From: Pleomorphochaeta sp963678575
GTDB lineage: Bacteria; Spirochaetota; Spirochaetia; Sphaerochaetales; Sphaerochaetaceae
NCBI GenBank assembly: GCA_963678575.2
Contig: CAXXHV010000002.1
Location: 1,612,001-1,676,000, forward strand
Reading direction: 5' to 3'
Length of the DNA stretch: 64,000 nucleotides
Shown piece after piece: positions 17,956 through 27,466 of the stretch. The notes under the pieces were generated by a model, which saw only the letters and a program-made list of their open reading frames with translations, made no database searches and was not told the DNA's origin. Numbering within the stretch: the stretch's first letter is position 1; every line of letters starts with the position of its first letter. Position numbers and translations under genes: made by a program.

Positions 17956-19992
17956 TTAATTATTTTTTATACTATTTTCTATAGTTATAAAATCTTTATT
18001 AAATAATTCTTTTACTTCTTTATGGTTTGATGGATTTGATATACTCAAAATATAACTAATCACATTTATATAATCTTTACGAGTTGATGTCCCTAGTGTT
18101 GAAATGTTTCTTAATTCATCGTTTTGATCTTTAGAAAAATATTCATCAATAAATTTTAAACTATCTAGACCCGCTTGTATTCTTGCTTTTTTAGTAGTTC
18201 CTTTAAAAGATATTTTTTCTAAATTTCTAGTTTTTTCACCTGTAGATGGTAAATTATTATTTAATCTAGGACATAAAGCTTGAAAATTTAGTATATATTC
18301 TAATATTGATTCTTCATCCAAACCAATAACATAAGAATCTATATCAACTTTTGTTTTTGTAATTATTGCTTTAATAATATCTAAATCTAAAGTATGAATA
18401 GCTTCTTGAATGGGTTGCCTCATATGATTTCTATTAGTTTGCAAAGTTAAAGCCCTATAAGAATATGCGTTAATTAATTTTAATATAATCTCTTTATATC
18501 TATTTCTTTTTACTTTTTCCATATTTCTATATTTTGTTAACAATTCAATTAATGGTGTTGAATTATTTGTTGCAGGTTGTTCTATCACCTTATAACCATT
18601 TTTACCTTCTAAATCCCAATATTTTTCCAATAAAGTAATAGCAGCATCAATTTCACCTAAGACCATCAAACCTACAATAGGTGGGTAACTAACTTCAGTT
18701 AGTTTAAATAATTTTGTTATTGTATTTTCATTAGCGTTTATCATTGAATTAAATTCATTTATAATCTTATCAATATTTACACACTTATATTTAAGGCCAT
18801 TTGATTTCGAAAAAAACTTATCATATGTGTCATCATAGTGTATTAGAGAAGCTTCATTAGAATCTTTATCATTGTATCCCAATATAATTGAATAATTATA
18901 TATCTTATTTGCAAGTGGTGAAAAATAAGATTTTATACCTTTTTTATTTTTTATATCATTAGCATTTACTTTTGCTATATCTGCTTGATGAATTTCATTC
19001 AAATGTATTAAAACCGCTAATGAAGTTTCAATAAATAATTCACTATAGGGCCCAGCTAAATTTATATTTTGAAAAGCTTGCTCATAATAATTTATAATCT
19101 CTTTTTTATTTTCAAATTCATCTTCACTTTTTAATACAAGCAAATGGCCATTTACCCAATTTTCAAAAAAGGCTCTCAAGTTTTTATGTTTATCACAAAA
19201 ATTATCTAAATCTTTTTCTAATTCAATGAATTGTTTTTGAGAATTATTATTTATTATTATTTGATTTACTAAATTTTCAATTTTTTCAATTATTAGTTTA
19301 AATTCATTAAAAGTATTTTTTGTAGTATCTTTAAACTTTGTTGGATTTATAGTTAGTTTATTATTTATTAACTTCTTCCAATCACCTTCATTCATACCAA
19401 AATATTTTGTTAAAGAATATTTTAAATTTAGAATAAAAGAATGTAATATTAAACGTTCTTTTAATTCTATTGAATCAATTTGATTATACATTGATAATAA
19501 TGATTTAAGAGTTTTACTATTACCTTGTTCTTTCCAAGTTCTATAATTTTCATAAGTTATTCTTGCCTCTTTAAATATATTCTTATATGTATCCTCAAAA
19601 ATATTAAATTTAAATTCTTTAGAAATCATAACTAAAGATTCATATACTCTAAAAAAATGCGGTTCAGCCATATCATTATCATCTGGAATGTTATTCATTA
19701 AGGAATATAAAGATGCATCATAAAAGAAAGAAAAAAAATGTTTTGTTATTATATTTTCAACTTTTTTCATTTTGTTTTCATTATTTTCATCAAATTCTTT
19801 AAAAAAGGATTTTAATATACCATTTTCTGAAAAAAATAATTCATGACTATTTTCATAGTCCCTTGAATTAGAGTTAATTTTCAATAAAATTTTATTTTTT
19901 TGTTCATATTCATTTGTATATTTTTGACCAATACAATCAATTAAAAAAGAATTTAACTGATCAATAGATAAATTTTCGTATAGTTTTTTCAT
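17956..19992 (-). CDS. 678-aa protein of unknown family, ankyrin-like C-terminal part
   Basis: I start at MKKLYENLSIDQL (19992), because GGAG lies 6 nt upstream. The frame extends 22 residues further without such a site. The protein is almost entirely helical and soluble. Residues near 480-600 contain helix pairs of ankyrin style, for example NSTPLIELLTKYRN and RQPIQEAIHTLDLDIIKAII. I recognise no catalytic motif. It is transcribed leftward, divergent from the 41-aa peptide and beta-CASP protein, whose start lies about 170 bp away, so the two transcripts may share regulation. In an island of defence genes a sensor or scaffold role is possible but unproven. Confidence 0.7.
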   Translation of the reverse strand: MKKLYENLSIDQLNSFLIDCIGQKYTNEYEQKNKILLKINSNSRDYENSHELFFSENGILKSFFKEFDENNENKMKKVENIITKHFFSFFYDASLYSLMNNIPDDNDMAEPHFFRVYESLVMISKEFKFNIFEDTYKNIFKEARITYENYRTWKEQGNSKTLKSLLSMYNQIDSIELKERLILHSFILNLKYSLTKYFGMNEGDWKKLINNKLTINPTKFKDTTKNTFNEFKLIIEKIENLVNQIIINNNSQKQFIELEKDLDNFCDKHKNLRAFFENWVNGHLLVLKSEDEFENKKEIINYYEQAFQNINLAGPYSELFIETSLAVLIHLNEIHQADIAKVNANDIKNKKGIKSYFSPLANKIYNYSIILGYNDKDSNEASLIHYDDTYDKFFSKSNGLKYKCVNIDKIINEFNSMINANENTITKLFKLTEVSYPPIVGLMVLGEIDAAITLLEKYWDLEGKNGYKVIEQPATNNSTPLIELLTKYRNMEKVKRNRYKEIILKLINAYSYRALTLQTNRNHMRQPIQEAIHTLDLDIIKAIITKTKVDIDSYVIGLDEESILEYILNFQALCPRLNNNLPSTGEKTRNLEKISFKGTTKKARIQAGLDSLKFIDEYFSKDQNDELRNISTLGTSTRKDYINVISYILSISNPSNHKEVKELFNKDFITIENSIKNN

Positions 19993-20163
19993 CTTCAGCT
20001 CCATTTTGTTATCTAATAGAATAATAATACTACTATTATTAACTTTATTAGTAAACATTTAAATAATAATTTATTATGGGGAGAATTATTCTGAAAAGTT
20101 CTCTTCAAAATTGAAAATTAATTGATTATTGTTAATTTATACTAATTACAAGGAGGATAATTT

Positions 20164-20289
20164 ATGAAAAATTATCATGAAAAAAATTCTAGTCGTGGGA
20201 CAGCTATACCAAGTACACCTGGAGGAAATTGGCCTTCTACAACAAATAATCCATCAGGTGATGGTAGAGGAAATAGGCCTCATAAATAA
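20164..20289 (+). CDS. 41-aa glycine/proline-rich small protein
   Basis: Too short for most gene finders but well supported: AGGAGG lies 7 nt before the ATG and a strong terminator begins 22 bp after the stop. The peptide is rich in Gly, Pro, Ser, Thr and Asn (for example TAIPSTPGGNWPSTTN) and looks disordered, with no signal peptide. It lies between the divergent 678-aa gene and the beta-CASP gene. Function is unknown. A similar small Gly/Pro-rich protein is encoded at 35585-35749. Confidence 0.6.
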   Translation: MKNYHEKNSSRGTAIPSTPGGNWPSTTNNPSGDGRGNRPHK

Positions 20290-20311
20290 AAAAATTTTAT
20301 ACACTATACAG

Positions 20312-20345
20312 AATTTTAACTTTACTTAAGTGTAAAGTTAAAATT
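20312..20345 (+). terminator. strong hairpin terminator after small gene
   Basis: A perfect 14-bp inverted repeat (AATTTTAACTTTAC with GTAAAGTTAAAATT) around the 6-nt loop TTAAGT. Flanking T and A runs allow it to work on either strand. A second palindrome, CACTTAAGTG, follows at 20357. Confidence 0.75.
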
Positions 20346-20648
20346 TATTTAAGCCTCACTTAAGTGGTAAATATAGTTATACTTACCAGGAATTATGAAA
20401 AATTAATTCTTTTGGAATCTCTTGCTATATTTTATATATTAGCTATTTTATTTAAAGAATAGCATCATATTTCTTGAAATTTTATTTAATATTCTTATTA
20501 AAAACGATTAAGTATTTATTTATAAATAATTTATGAATTAGAACTCTCTAACAAAATAAAGATTTTTTAAGAAATCATGAAATAATATGATTTGAGGAAA
20601 ATATAAACAAAAAAAATTATTATCAGAACATTATATTAAAGGAAAAAC
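20346..20648. other. leader of beta-CASP gene
   Basis: About 300 bp of AT-rich DNA without recognised genes. It ends with AAAGGA as ribosome binding site 6 nt before the next ATG. Confidence 0.35.
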
Positions 20649-22805
20649 ATGCTAAATAAGCAACATTTAAAAATTAGATTTTTAGGAGCAATGGACTGTG
20701 TAACCGGCTCTTCAACATTACTTGAATTTAGATCTCAAAATATTACATTGAGTTATCTTATTGATTTAGGTTTAGCACAAAACGATCCATTACAAACAAC
20801 AAATAGTGAATTAATAAAATTAGCACCAACTTTAAATGGAATTTTTATTACGCATGCACATGTCGATCATATTGGAAGAATTCCAGTAGTCCTTAATGCC
20901 GGATTTAAGGGAAAAATCTATTTAACAAAAGCCACGGCTGTACTATCCATAATTATGTTAGAAGATCAATGTAAGATTAAAAAAATGAATCCAACAGAAA
21001 TCAATTGCTTATTACAAACATATAAAACGAAATTTTATATCATAGATGAAAAAAATAATTTTGCTTTTGGAAAAACCTATATACCGTTATATAAAGATTT
21101 TCAATTTATGACTTTACGATCATCTCATATTTTAGGGGCATGCTCATTTGCATTTAGATGGACTGAAGATATTATAAAAGAAGATATTAATAATTATCAC
21201 AAACCTTGGATATATTTATATCACTCAGGAGATTTAGGTCCTAACATGTTTGATAAAAAACCTAATTGTATTTTCAAAAATAATCAAACATTATATTCAG
21301 ATGGTTTGGATAAATTTATTATTATGGAATCTACATATGGTAATAGAATTCGCGAAAATCAATATAAACAACATAATAACCGTTTAAAAAAACTTGCCGA
21401 AATAATAAATAATTGCCAATTAAAAGGTGACAATTTATTTATTCCAACTTTTTCCTTGGATCGTTCACAGCAAATTCTTATTGATATCGCTTTATTACAA
21501 AAAGATAATCTAATAAAAAAATGTAAATATAATGCAAAATATCATACATCAATGCATACAATACATATGCACACGCTAAAGTTTATAAATGAAGTTATTA
21601 TGGATGATTTAAATTTATTTCCAATAATTACTGATTATTTATCTTCAAAAAAAACAAAAAATGATTGTCTTGAAAATTTTAGTCAAAAGGATTTAGAAAA
21701 TATCATTAAATATAAAGACAAATGGAAAGAATTCTTGGGAATTTGGAAAAAACATACGACTCAAGAATTCTCTATTAATAATTATACTTCAAAATATATA
21801 GAGTTACCCGATTCATTGAATGAAGATTTACTTATATTAGATAATAAATATTTCTATTTAGAAGGAGATGCCTCTTTAGGCGAAATACCAATAGAAATAT
21901 ATTCAAATTTAATTGAAAAAATAAATTCAGCATATATTGATAATTTATGTGATTCACTTTATACAAATAATCAAATTAAAATGAAGTATTTATCTAAAGA
22001 GTATTTAGAATTAACCAATCAAACAAAACAAGAAAGAGAGCTCCAGGAAAATATAAGAAAAAGTTTACAATATAAAAACCCTACTAAAAAACCAACTACT
22101 AATAAGAAAAAAACAACAAATAATCAAAATGTTAAACCTATAAATAACTTTCCTACAAATTCAATAATTTTAACATCATCTGGGATGGTTGATAATGGAA
22201 AAGTTCTCACAATATTAGAAGATATATTAATTGATAAAAATTCAACACTTCTGATAACAGGATATCAAAGCCCCAATACTAATGGTTATCTTCTTAAAAA
22301 TTTAAACCGATATACAGAAGAGGAATTATATAATCAAAAAATTATTATTAATGAAAATAAGTATATTAGATTATCACATATCAAATGTAATATAGAAGAT
22401 ATTAGTAGTTATTACTCAGGACATGCAGATCAAGAACAATTAGTAAAATATGCAACGTGGCCGCCAAAAGAAAATAATAGAACTATTTTTTTAACTCATG
22501 GAAATAGTGAATCAAGACAAGACTTAAAAAAAAAGATATTAGAAGTTCAACCGAATTTAAATGATGTAATCTTACCATCAAATACTAGCAAATGGTACAT
22601 TCTAAAATCTGGAGGTAAAGTTAAAATTGAAGAAGAAGCTTTCGATACCAATGAAATAAATTTAAAAAATGAAATAAATAGTACTAATATTTCTATTAGA
22701 AATGATGAAAAAATTAAATTAAATTTTTCAATAGACCTTAATAGAAATAATTTAGAACAAATTATTCACCTCGTTAAAGAAATCTTAGACAAACCATCTC
22801 TATAA
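20649..22805 (+). CDS. large beta-CASP metallo-beta-lactamase-fold nuclease
   Basis: A 718-aa protein of the RNA/DNA-processing branch of the metallo-beta-lactamase fold. Visible motifs are THAHVDHIGRIP (H69, H71, D73, H74), SSHILGAC, HSGDLG, MESTYGNR and IPTFSLDRSQQ at the start of the beta-CASP part. They are followed by ILTSSGMVDNGKV, YYSGHADQEQL and FLTHGNSES. Typical bacterial members are 430-550 aa; this one carries an extra helical insert of about 200 residues in the beta-CASP region (residues about 295-490). All zinc ligands are kept, so it should be an active nuclease, most likely on RNA. It sits alone on the plus strand in the defence island. Confidence 0.85.
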   Translation: MLNKQHLKIRFLGAMDCVTGSSTLLEFRSQNITLSYLIDLGLAQNDPLQTTNSELIKLAPTLNGIFITHAHVDHIGRIPVVLNAGFKGKIYLTKATAVLSIIMLEDQCKIKKMNPTEINCLLQTYKTKFYIIDEKNNFAFGKTYIPLYKDFQFMTLRSSHILGACSFAFRWTEDIIKEDINNYHKPWIYLYHSGDLGPNMFDKKPNCIFKNNQTLYSDGLDKFIIMESTYGNRIRENQYKQHNNRLKKLAEIINNCQLKGDNLFIPTFSLDRSQQILIDIALLQKDNLIKKCKYNAKYHTSMHTIHMHTLKFINEVIMDDLNLFPIITDYLSSKKTKNDCLENFSQKDLENIIKYKDKWKEFLGIWKKHTTQEFSINNYTSKYIELPDSLNEDLLILDNKYFYLEGDASLGEIPIEIYSNLIEKINSAYIDNLCDSLYTNNQIKMKYLSKEYLELTNQTKQERELQENIRKSLQYKNPTKKPTTNKKKTTNNQNVKPINNFPTNSIILTSSGMVDNGKVLTILEDILIDKNSTLLITGYQSPNTNGYLLKNLNRYTEEELYNQKIIINENKYIRLSHIKCNIEDISSYYSGHADQEQLVKYATWPPKENNRTIFLTHGNSESRQDLKKKILEVQPNLNDVILPSNTSKWYILKSGGKVKIEEEAFDTNEINLKNEINSTNISIRNDEKIKLNFSIDLNRNNLEQIIHLVKEILDKPSL

Positions 22806-22859
22806 TACTTATAGAAAATCTGGTATTAATTTATGCTTGCAACATATTAAGTTTAATAC

Positions 22860-22970
22860 CAGGTTAATATCTATCACCTGCAGCTATTAGTGTTTTTTGG
22901 GATCCTCTAAAATGAGGACAATCTTCAGTACCAATATAATCAATTAATAAAGTTTTTTGTTTCATATATG
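22860..22970 (-). pseudogene. short VapE helicase fragment
   Basis: The minus strand encodes LLIDYIGTEDCPHFRGSQKT-like residues, nearly the same as positions 34000-34100 in the larger VapE pseudogene. Only about 110 bp remain. It shows that prophage replication DNA was also present here. Confidence 0.55.
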
Positions 22971-22984
22971 GGGAAAAGAAAACT

Positions 22985-24038
22985 TCAAATACAAAAGAAT
23001 CATATATTGAATAGCAATCTAATGAAATTACACCAAGAGTTCAACCCCCACGAGAAATGTTAATAGAAAAAATTTAGGGAATATAGTAATAAATATGATT
23101 TAATTTCTTCTACTAGTCTAATTTTAGATTCAATAGAAAATATAATTAATGATCTTTCTAACTTTTTTAACATTTCAAGATAATCAGCTAAGATAAGATT
23201 AATAGAATGTGGATATAATATTGCTCGAAGATCCTTTAATTATATAGACAATAAATATATTAAGCCTTTTGCTTATAATAAAAAAGCTTTATTAGAGAAT
23301 TAAACCTTTTCTATTGGTCTTGAAAATTTAAGTATTTAAGCGATGAAAAAGCCCAATTTAAATAAGTTAATTGGGAAAGGAAAATTAATTTATACTAATT
23401 CATTTCTATGTTTAAATAATTCAAAATTTATAAAAAAAAGCACTCAATAATTAACCGAATATGCAAGATTAAAGGTTGATAAGTGCCGCTTAAAATTTGA
23501 TATAAATATAAGTAATTCAATTAAAGGGAAAACATTATCCAAAAAATGTATATTGTGCAGAGATATAAATTCAGGAGCTAAGTATAAAGAAGGATTTGAT
23601 AAAAAAGTAAACAATAATATTGTCTTACAATCTCAATTAATAATAGAAAGTGAGAGTTATATAAATGAAGGATTGGATTGGATTTATAATTTATTATCAA
23701 AATCACTTCAATTCCTTATGAAATGGGTAAATATTACAGAGAGAAAATTGGCTGACAAATCTGAAGTGTCTGAAAAAACAATTCAAAGAATTAGAACTGG
23801 AGAAAGTGCATCTTCAACTTTAGAAACAAGGGTTGCATTGTGTATTGGAATGGACATCCCCTATGATGTAAGTTTAGCTTTTCTTGAAAAAGCTGGATTA
23901 ACACTTATTGGGAATACTGCTGAAAAATTATTATTCAAATTTTTCTTAAAGGATGGATGAAGTTATGATATTTATAAATGCAAGGAAAGACTAAAGGCTT
24001 TAAAGGTGTTTAAGAGAACAATTCATTGGGACATATAA
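22985..24038 (+). pseudogene. ImmA/IrrE-type metallopeptidase with C-terminal HTH, broken
   Basis: Several frames spell one gene. Near 23045 it reads QPPREMLIEKI. At 23100-23300 it reads NDLSNFFNIS, then SAKIRLIECGYNIARRS and YIDNKYIKPFAYNKKALLEN. At 23470-23960 it reads LTEYARLKVDKCRLKFD and an HTH (ERKLADKSEVSEKTIQRIR). These are the C-terminal features of ImmA/IrrE-family proteins with an added HTH. Internal stops and frameshifts break it. A TGA at 23958 precedes a plausible natural end at 24038 (CKERLKALKVF). The 135-aa open frame at 23553-23960 is just the largest surviving piece. Confidence 0.6.
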
Positions 24039-24048
24039 ATTTACTACC

Positions 24049-24079
24049 CTTATTTTATTTTTTTAATTAATAAAATAAG
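24049..24079. terminator. bidirectional hairpin terminator
   Basis: A perfect 11-bp stem (CTTATTTTATT with AATAAAATAAG) around a 9-nt T-rich loop, between the convergent ImmA-type pseudogene and the 24.1-25.3 kb gene. Its A/T-rich arms let it act in both directions. Confidence 0.6.
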
Positions 24080-24125
24080 AGTAATTTAATTATAAATAAC
24101 TATATGGTTAATAAGAATTATTAAC

Positions 24126-25298
24126 TTATTTTTCAAATTCTATGAAAGATAATTTATCGAGTTCTATAGCGATTTTATAATCTAATTCAAGAACATATTT
24201 TTCATCTTTATAGGTAATCTTAGCATCATTTTTGTCTAAAGCAGGACAATTTTTCAAAACCTGGTCAAAGAAAAAATGCCTTTTTATATTACTATCAAAT
24301 ATTGCACTCTTTGCTAGATCTTTAATATTGTTTATATTTTTAAAAGAAGCACTCTCAACACGTAACCCTCGTACTTTAGCTATATAGTTATCTTTTATAT
24401 CATCACTTTTATTATAGCCTTTAGTCTCATTGTAGATTTCTTTAGCTAATGTTGTTTCTATATATGTCTTAATATTTTCATCAAAAGTATTATAATCATG
24501 ATAAAATTGATCTAATGTATATACTTTTTTCTTATTCTTTATAAATTTTTTTTCTATTGCCTTATAATCTTTATTTTTTTTACTTTTTTTATCTTTGACT
24601 AAATACCCCATTCTAATTTGTAAATATAATAGCTGTAAAACAAAATATTGCATTTTAAAATCAAGTGTTTCTAAATCTCTCAATTTAGTAACAGAAGGAA
24701 TATTTCTATTTTTTGAATGTAATAATGCTGTTTCAACTTCAATATTAAAGTTTCTAAATTTTATTTCCAGCTGATGTAATAAATCATAATATTGCGGAGT
24801 GGTATTAAATTTTTCAAATCGTAAATCCTCTGGCAATACTTTTAATTTCAATAAATGTTCCTCTGATGCATAGATACTATCAAAACATTCTTGATCTTCT
24901 TCTGTTTCATTTTTTTTATTTTTTATATTAGTCTTATAAACTATAGCAATTGCATTTATGACAATCTTATTTCTATAAAAATGCCTTATCAAATCACTTA
25001 TAATTTTCCTTTGAAATTCCTTATTAATTTCTTGCTGTTTTGATTCTTTTCTAATTGCGTAAAAAGTAAAAAGAGTACCAACAGCAGCAACTAATGATAA
25101 AATAATATTTATTAATTCATCTATATCAGTTTTCTCTAATGGTGTTTGACAAGTATTTTTTGCAGTAATATCAGTATTTGTTGCAATACCTTCGATTTGG
25201 TAATTAAGATCTTTTGTTTCTACATAAACTGTTGCAGATAAATTAATCAAAAAAAACGAATTAACTATAATAAGTATAATTAATAATTTACTTTTCAG
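24126..25298 (-). CDS. membrane-anchored protein of unknown family
   Basis: The frame has TTG at 25250 as the only standard start. Extending upstream to CTG at 25298 gives an N-terminus MKSKLLIILIIVNSFFLINL, a textbook signal peptide or signal anchor, with AGAGG 7 nt upstream, so I prefer it. The mature part has one transmembrane helix (IINIILSLVAAVGTLFTFYA) about 100 residues from the TPR-free cytoplasmic side. A highly charged helical domain of about 290 residues follows. I recognise no enzyme motif. It stands between broken genes and may encode a membrane sensor or toxin-like protein. Confidence is good for the frame, low for the exact start and function. Confidence 0.65.
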   Translation of the reverse strand: MKSKLLIILIIVNSFFLINLSATVYVETKDLNYQIEGIATNTDITAKNTCQTPLEKTDIDELINIILSLVAAVGTLFTFYAIRKESKQQEINKEFQRKIISDLIRHFYRNKIVINAIAIVYKTNIKNKKNETEEDQECFDSIYASEEHLLKLKVLPEDLRFEKFNTTPQYYDLLHQLEIKFRNFNIEVETALLHSKNRNIPSVTKLRDLETLDFKMQYFVLQLLYLQIRMGYLVKDKKSKKNKDYKAIEKKFIKNKKKVYTLDQFYHDYNTFDENIKTYIETTLAKEIYNETKGYNKSDDIKDNYIAKVRGLRVESASFKNINNIKDLAKSAIFDSNIKRHFFFDQVLKNCPALDKNDAKITYKDEKYVLELDYKIAIELDKLSFIEFEK

Positions 25299-25482
25299 TT
25301 TATACCTCTTTAAATTTTAAATCTATTTTTTAATTGTATCACAATATTATTTAATATAGGAAAATAAATAATATTTTTTTATATTGCAAATTCATATTAA
25401 TTTTAAACTAAGACAGAAATTACTAATCTATCAAAATGTAATACATGGAAAATATTTTATTGATATAATCTTAAGTTAATAA

Positions 25483-25920
25483 CTAAATTATAAATTTAAA
25501 AAATATTTAGTACCCATTCCACCACTATCAGAACAAAAACGTGTAATAGGAAAAATTGAAGAATTAATGCCTTATATTGATAAATATGACAAGGTATATA
25601 ACGAATTAACTAAACTTAACAATTCATGTCCTACAGATATTGAAAAATCAATTTTACAATATGCGATACAAGGTAAATTAGTAGAACAAAGAGAAGAAAA
25701 AAGAACGGTTGAAGTATTATATAAACAAATCCAAGAAGAAAAGCAAAAACTTAGAATATAAAAGAAAATTAAAAAATCAAAACCTCTTCCTAAAATCACA
25801 GAAGAAGAAATTCCATTTGATATACCAGATAGTTGGAAATGGGTAAGATTAGGAAATGTAATTCAATCAACCTTAGGGCAAGATATGACAAACACAAAAC
25901 TCAATAATATGTCAAATTAA
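25483..25920 (+). pseudogene. HsdS specificity subunit fragment
   Basis: The plus strand reads YLVPIPPLSEQKRVIGKIEE, then ILQYAIQGKLVEQ, an in-frame TAA at 25759, then EEIPFDIPDSWKWVRLGN. That is the central conserved region of a type I specificity subunit plus the start of its second target-recognition domain. Both ends are missing, and repeat R2b begins exactly where it stops. It is not related by position to the intact hsd operon at 40-46 kb and may be the last trace of another one. Confidence 0.75.
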
Positions 25921-26058
25921 CCTTATATAAAAAAAATAGCTAGTTTTTAATCCCTTATATTAAAAGAAATTATAATAGTTGCATTATTGTATCAACGATA
26001 TGTACTTAAATGCCAAGAAATTTACACAACAATACAACTATACGATTATAGAAAAAGT
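25921..26058. repeat. 140-bp interspersed repeat, copy R2b
   Basis: Second copy of the repeat at 13245-13384. It abuts the broken end of the hsdS fragment, so insertion of this unit or recombination at it may have truncated that gene. Its right end (GAAAAAGTGGGTG) resembles the left part of the M repeats. Confidence 0.75.
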
Positions 26059-26123
26059 GGGTGGATTTGTAGTTAATAGGGTGAAAATATTTAAATTTTT
26101 ACTTATATCAAAAGACAATTTTA

Positions 26124-26444
26124 TTATTTTAATTCTATTCTCTTAGATAATTCAAAATCTATATAAATTTCTAACTTATCATTCCAATAACCTATAAACT
26201 CTTGCTTATGTATAATTAAATAAGGAAAAAATTCTTCCATTTCTTTTAAGAACAATATGAAAAGTAACCAAAAAGACTTTCCAATAGAACAAGTTCCTAA
26301 TATTGCTATCCATGAATATTTAATCGTTTTATTCTTATTGTCTATATAAATAAAATAAAAAAAACCTAGTACTATAATTATTTCTTCAATAGTAAATAAC
26401 ACTCTACTTAAAGTTTGAAAAATTTGATTACCTAATAAAAACAA
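26124..26444 (-). CDS. small membrane protein, unknown, possibly truncated
   Basis: A 106-aa frame with two or three hydrophobic segments (LFTIEEIIIVLGFFYFIYI, then SWIAILGTCSIGKSFWLLFI). The only start is a TTG without a ribosome binding site, and the frame closes upstream after six more codons, so the N-terminus may have been lost. No family is recognised. Confidence 0.4.
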   Translation of the reverse strand: MFLLGNQIFQTLSRVLFTIEEIIIVLGFFYFIYIDNKNKTIKYSWIAILGTCSIGKSFWLLFILFLKEMEEFFPYLIIHKQEFIGYWNDKLEIYIDFELSKRIELK

Positions 26445-26615
26445 ACTAATAAAAAGTGTTTTTTACATTTGGATAATTAATAAAAATATAAAATTAATTT
26501 CTAAAAATTAACTTTTTCCAGATTACACTCAATTAACTAATCCAATTTTATTCATAACATAAGGTGCTATTATTAGTGAAAATATAGCAATTGAATAGCG
26601 ATATCTTTTTAATAC

Positions 26616-27047
26616 TTAAACTGTTAAAATAGTCTCTTTTTCTTTCTTGATATTTTTTTCTTTCCACAATAATTTAACAAGATGTTCTCTCTTACTTCCC
26701 AAATAGTAACTGAACGTTATGTCAAAATTTTCTCCTGGTTCTAAAAAGTCAAAAGGTAATCTTGTTTTATTAAATATAGTCCAATCAAAATCAGTAGGAA
26801 AAATAATATTTATTTTTTCAGCTCGTATTCCACCTACATTACAAATTCTAATTAATTTTCTTTTCTCTCCAAGCTTTACTACTCTAGCAATTATATCTGC
26901 TCTTTGTTTATTCTCTATAGATAATTCTAAATCTTTTATTTGCATCTGATTTAATTTATCTTGTACTTTTTCATATTTATTTTGTCTATAAAATACATAA
27001 AATGAAACTAAAACTGATATAATAGATATGATATCACTAATTTTCAC
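26616..27047 (-). CDS. membrane-anchored small protein, partner of zinc-ribbon gene
   Basis: 143 aa. The N-terminal helix (ISDIISIISVLVSFYVFY) is a single membrane anchor. A short coiled coil and a beta-rich domain with RKLIRICNVGGIRAEKINI follow. It begins 12 bp after the stop of the zinc-ribbon gene, so the two form one leftward transcript. I do not recognise the domain. Together with its neighbours it resembles small accessory operons found in genomic islands. Confidence 0.65.
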   Translation of the reverse strand: MKISDIISIISVLVSFYVFYRQNKYEKVQDKLNQMQIKDLELSIENKQRADIIARVVKLGEKRKLIRICNVGGIRAEKINIIFPTDFDWTIFNKTRLPFDFLEPGENFDITFSYYLGSKREHLVKLLWKEKNIKKEKETILTV

Positions 27048-27059
27048 TATATTTCCTTT

Positions 27060-27305
27060 TTATTTAAACTTTTTTAAAATTTTTTCAAAATCCTTTTCTA
27101 TATCTTTAATTACACTATCTTTTATTTCTGTTAAATTTATATCAATATTTTCACTATTAGCTTCTAATATTTCATCCTTTGTAAAATTATTTTTACAATT
27201 TATACAAGTATAAATTGTATTTGGGTTATTTTCATCATACGAAAAGGATACACCTCCACAAATAGGACAAATTAACTCTACATTTCGTGAATAATTATCT
27301 TTCAT
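27060..27305 (-). CDS. 81-aa zinc-ribbon protein (ECs_2282-like)
   Basis: An N-terminal zinc ribbon with CPICG and CINC pairs is followed by a helical tail, EILEANSENIDINLTEIKDS and then DIEKDFEKILKKF. This layout matches a small family I know as ECs_2282-type putative zinc-binding proteins of unknown function. It overlaps the end of the upstream frame by 4 bp (ATGA), which argues that the upstream 27.3-27.8 kb gene, its in-frame TGA notwithstanding, belongs to the same operon. Confidence 0.7.
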   Translation of the reverse strand: MKDNYSRNVELICPICGGVSFSYDENNPNTIYTCINCKNNFTKDEILEANSENIDINLTEIKDSVIKDIEKDFEKILKKFK

Positions 27306-27466
27306 AAAATTTTTCTCCTTGCTGCTTCAACGCATTCATCACAATATATTATAGTTCCATCTGAAAGATTATCTAAATTTTCAGATAATGTTTTTTCACC
27401 ATCCAAAGATTTTCTATCTGTATTATATTTTCTTAATTTAAATCTTGAACTATTGCAAATTGATCA
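27302..27466 (-). pseudogene. continuation of the 27.46-27.83 kb gene after an in-frame TGA
   Basis: Directly after the TGA at 27464-27466 the same frame continues for 53 residues as SICNSSRFKLRKY, and later TIIYCDECVEAARRKIL, ending at a TGA that overlaps the next ATG. The TGA sits where the first Cys of a CxxC...CxxC zinc ribbon is expected (x-S-I-C ... C-D-E-C). Either a nonsense mutation removed the ribbon or the codon is recoded. There is no start codon of its own. Confidence 0.5.
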
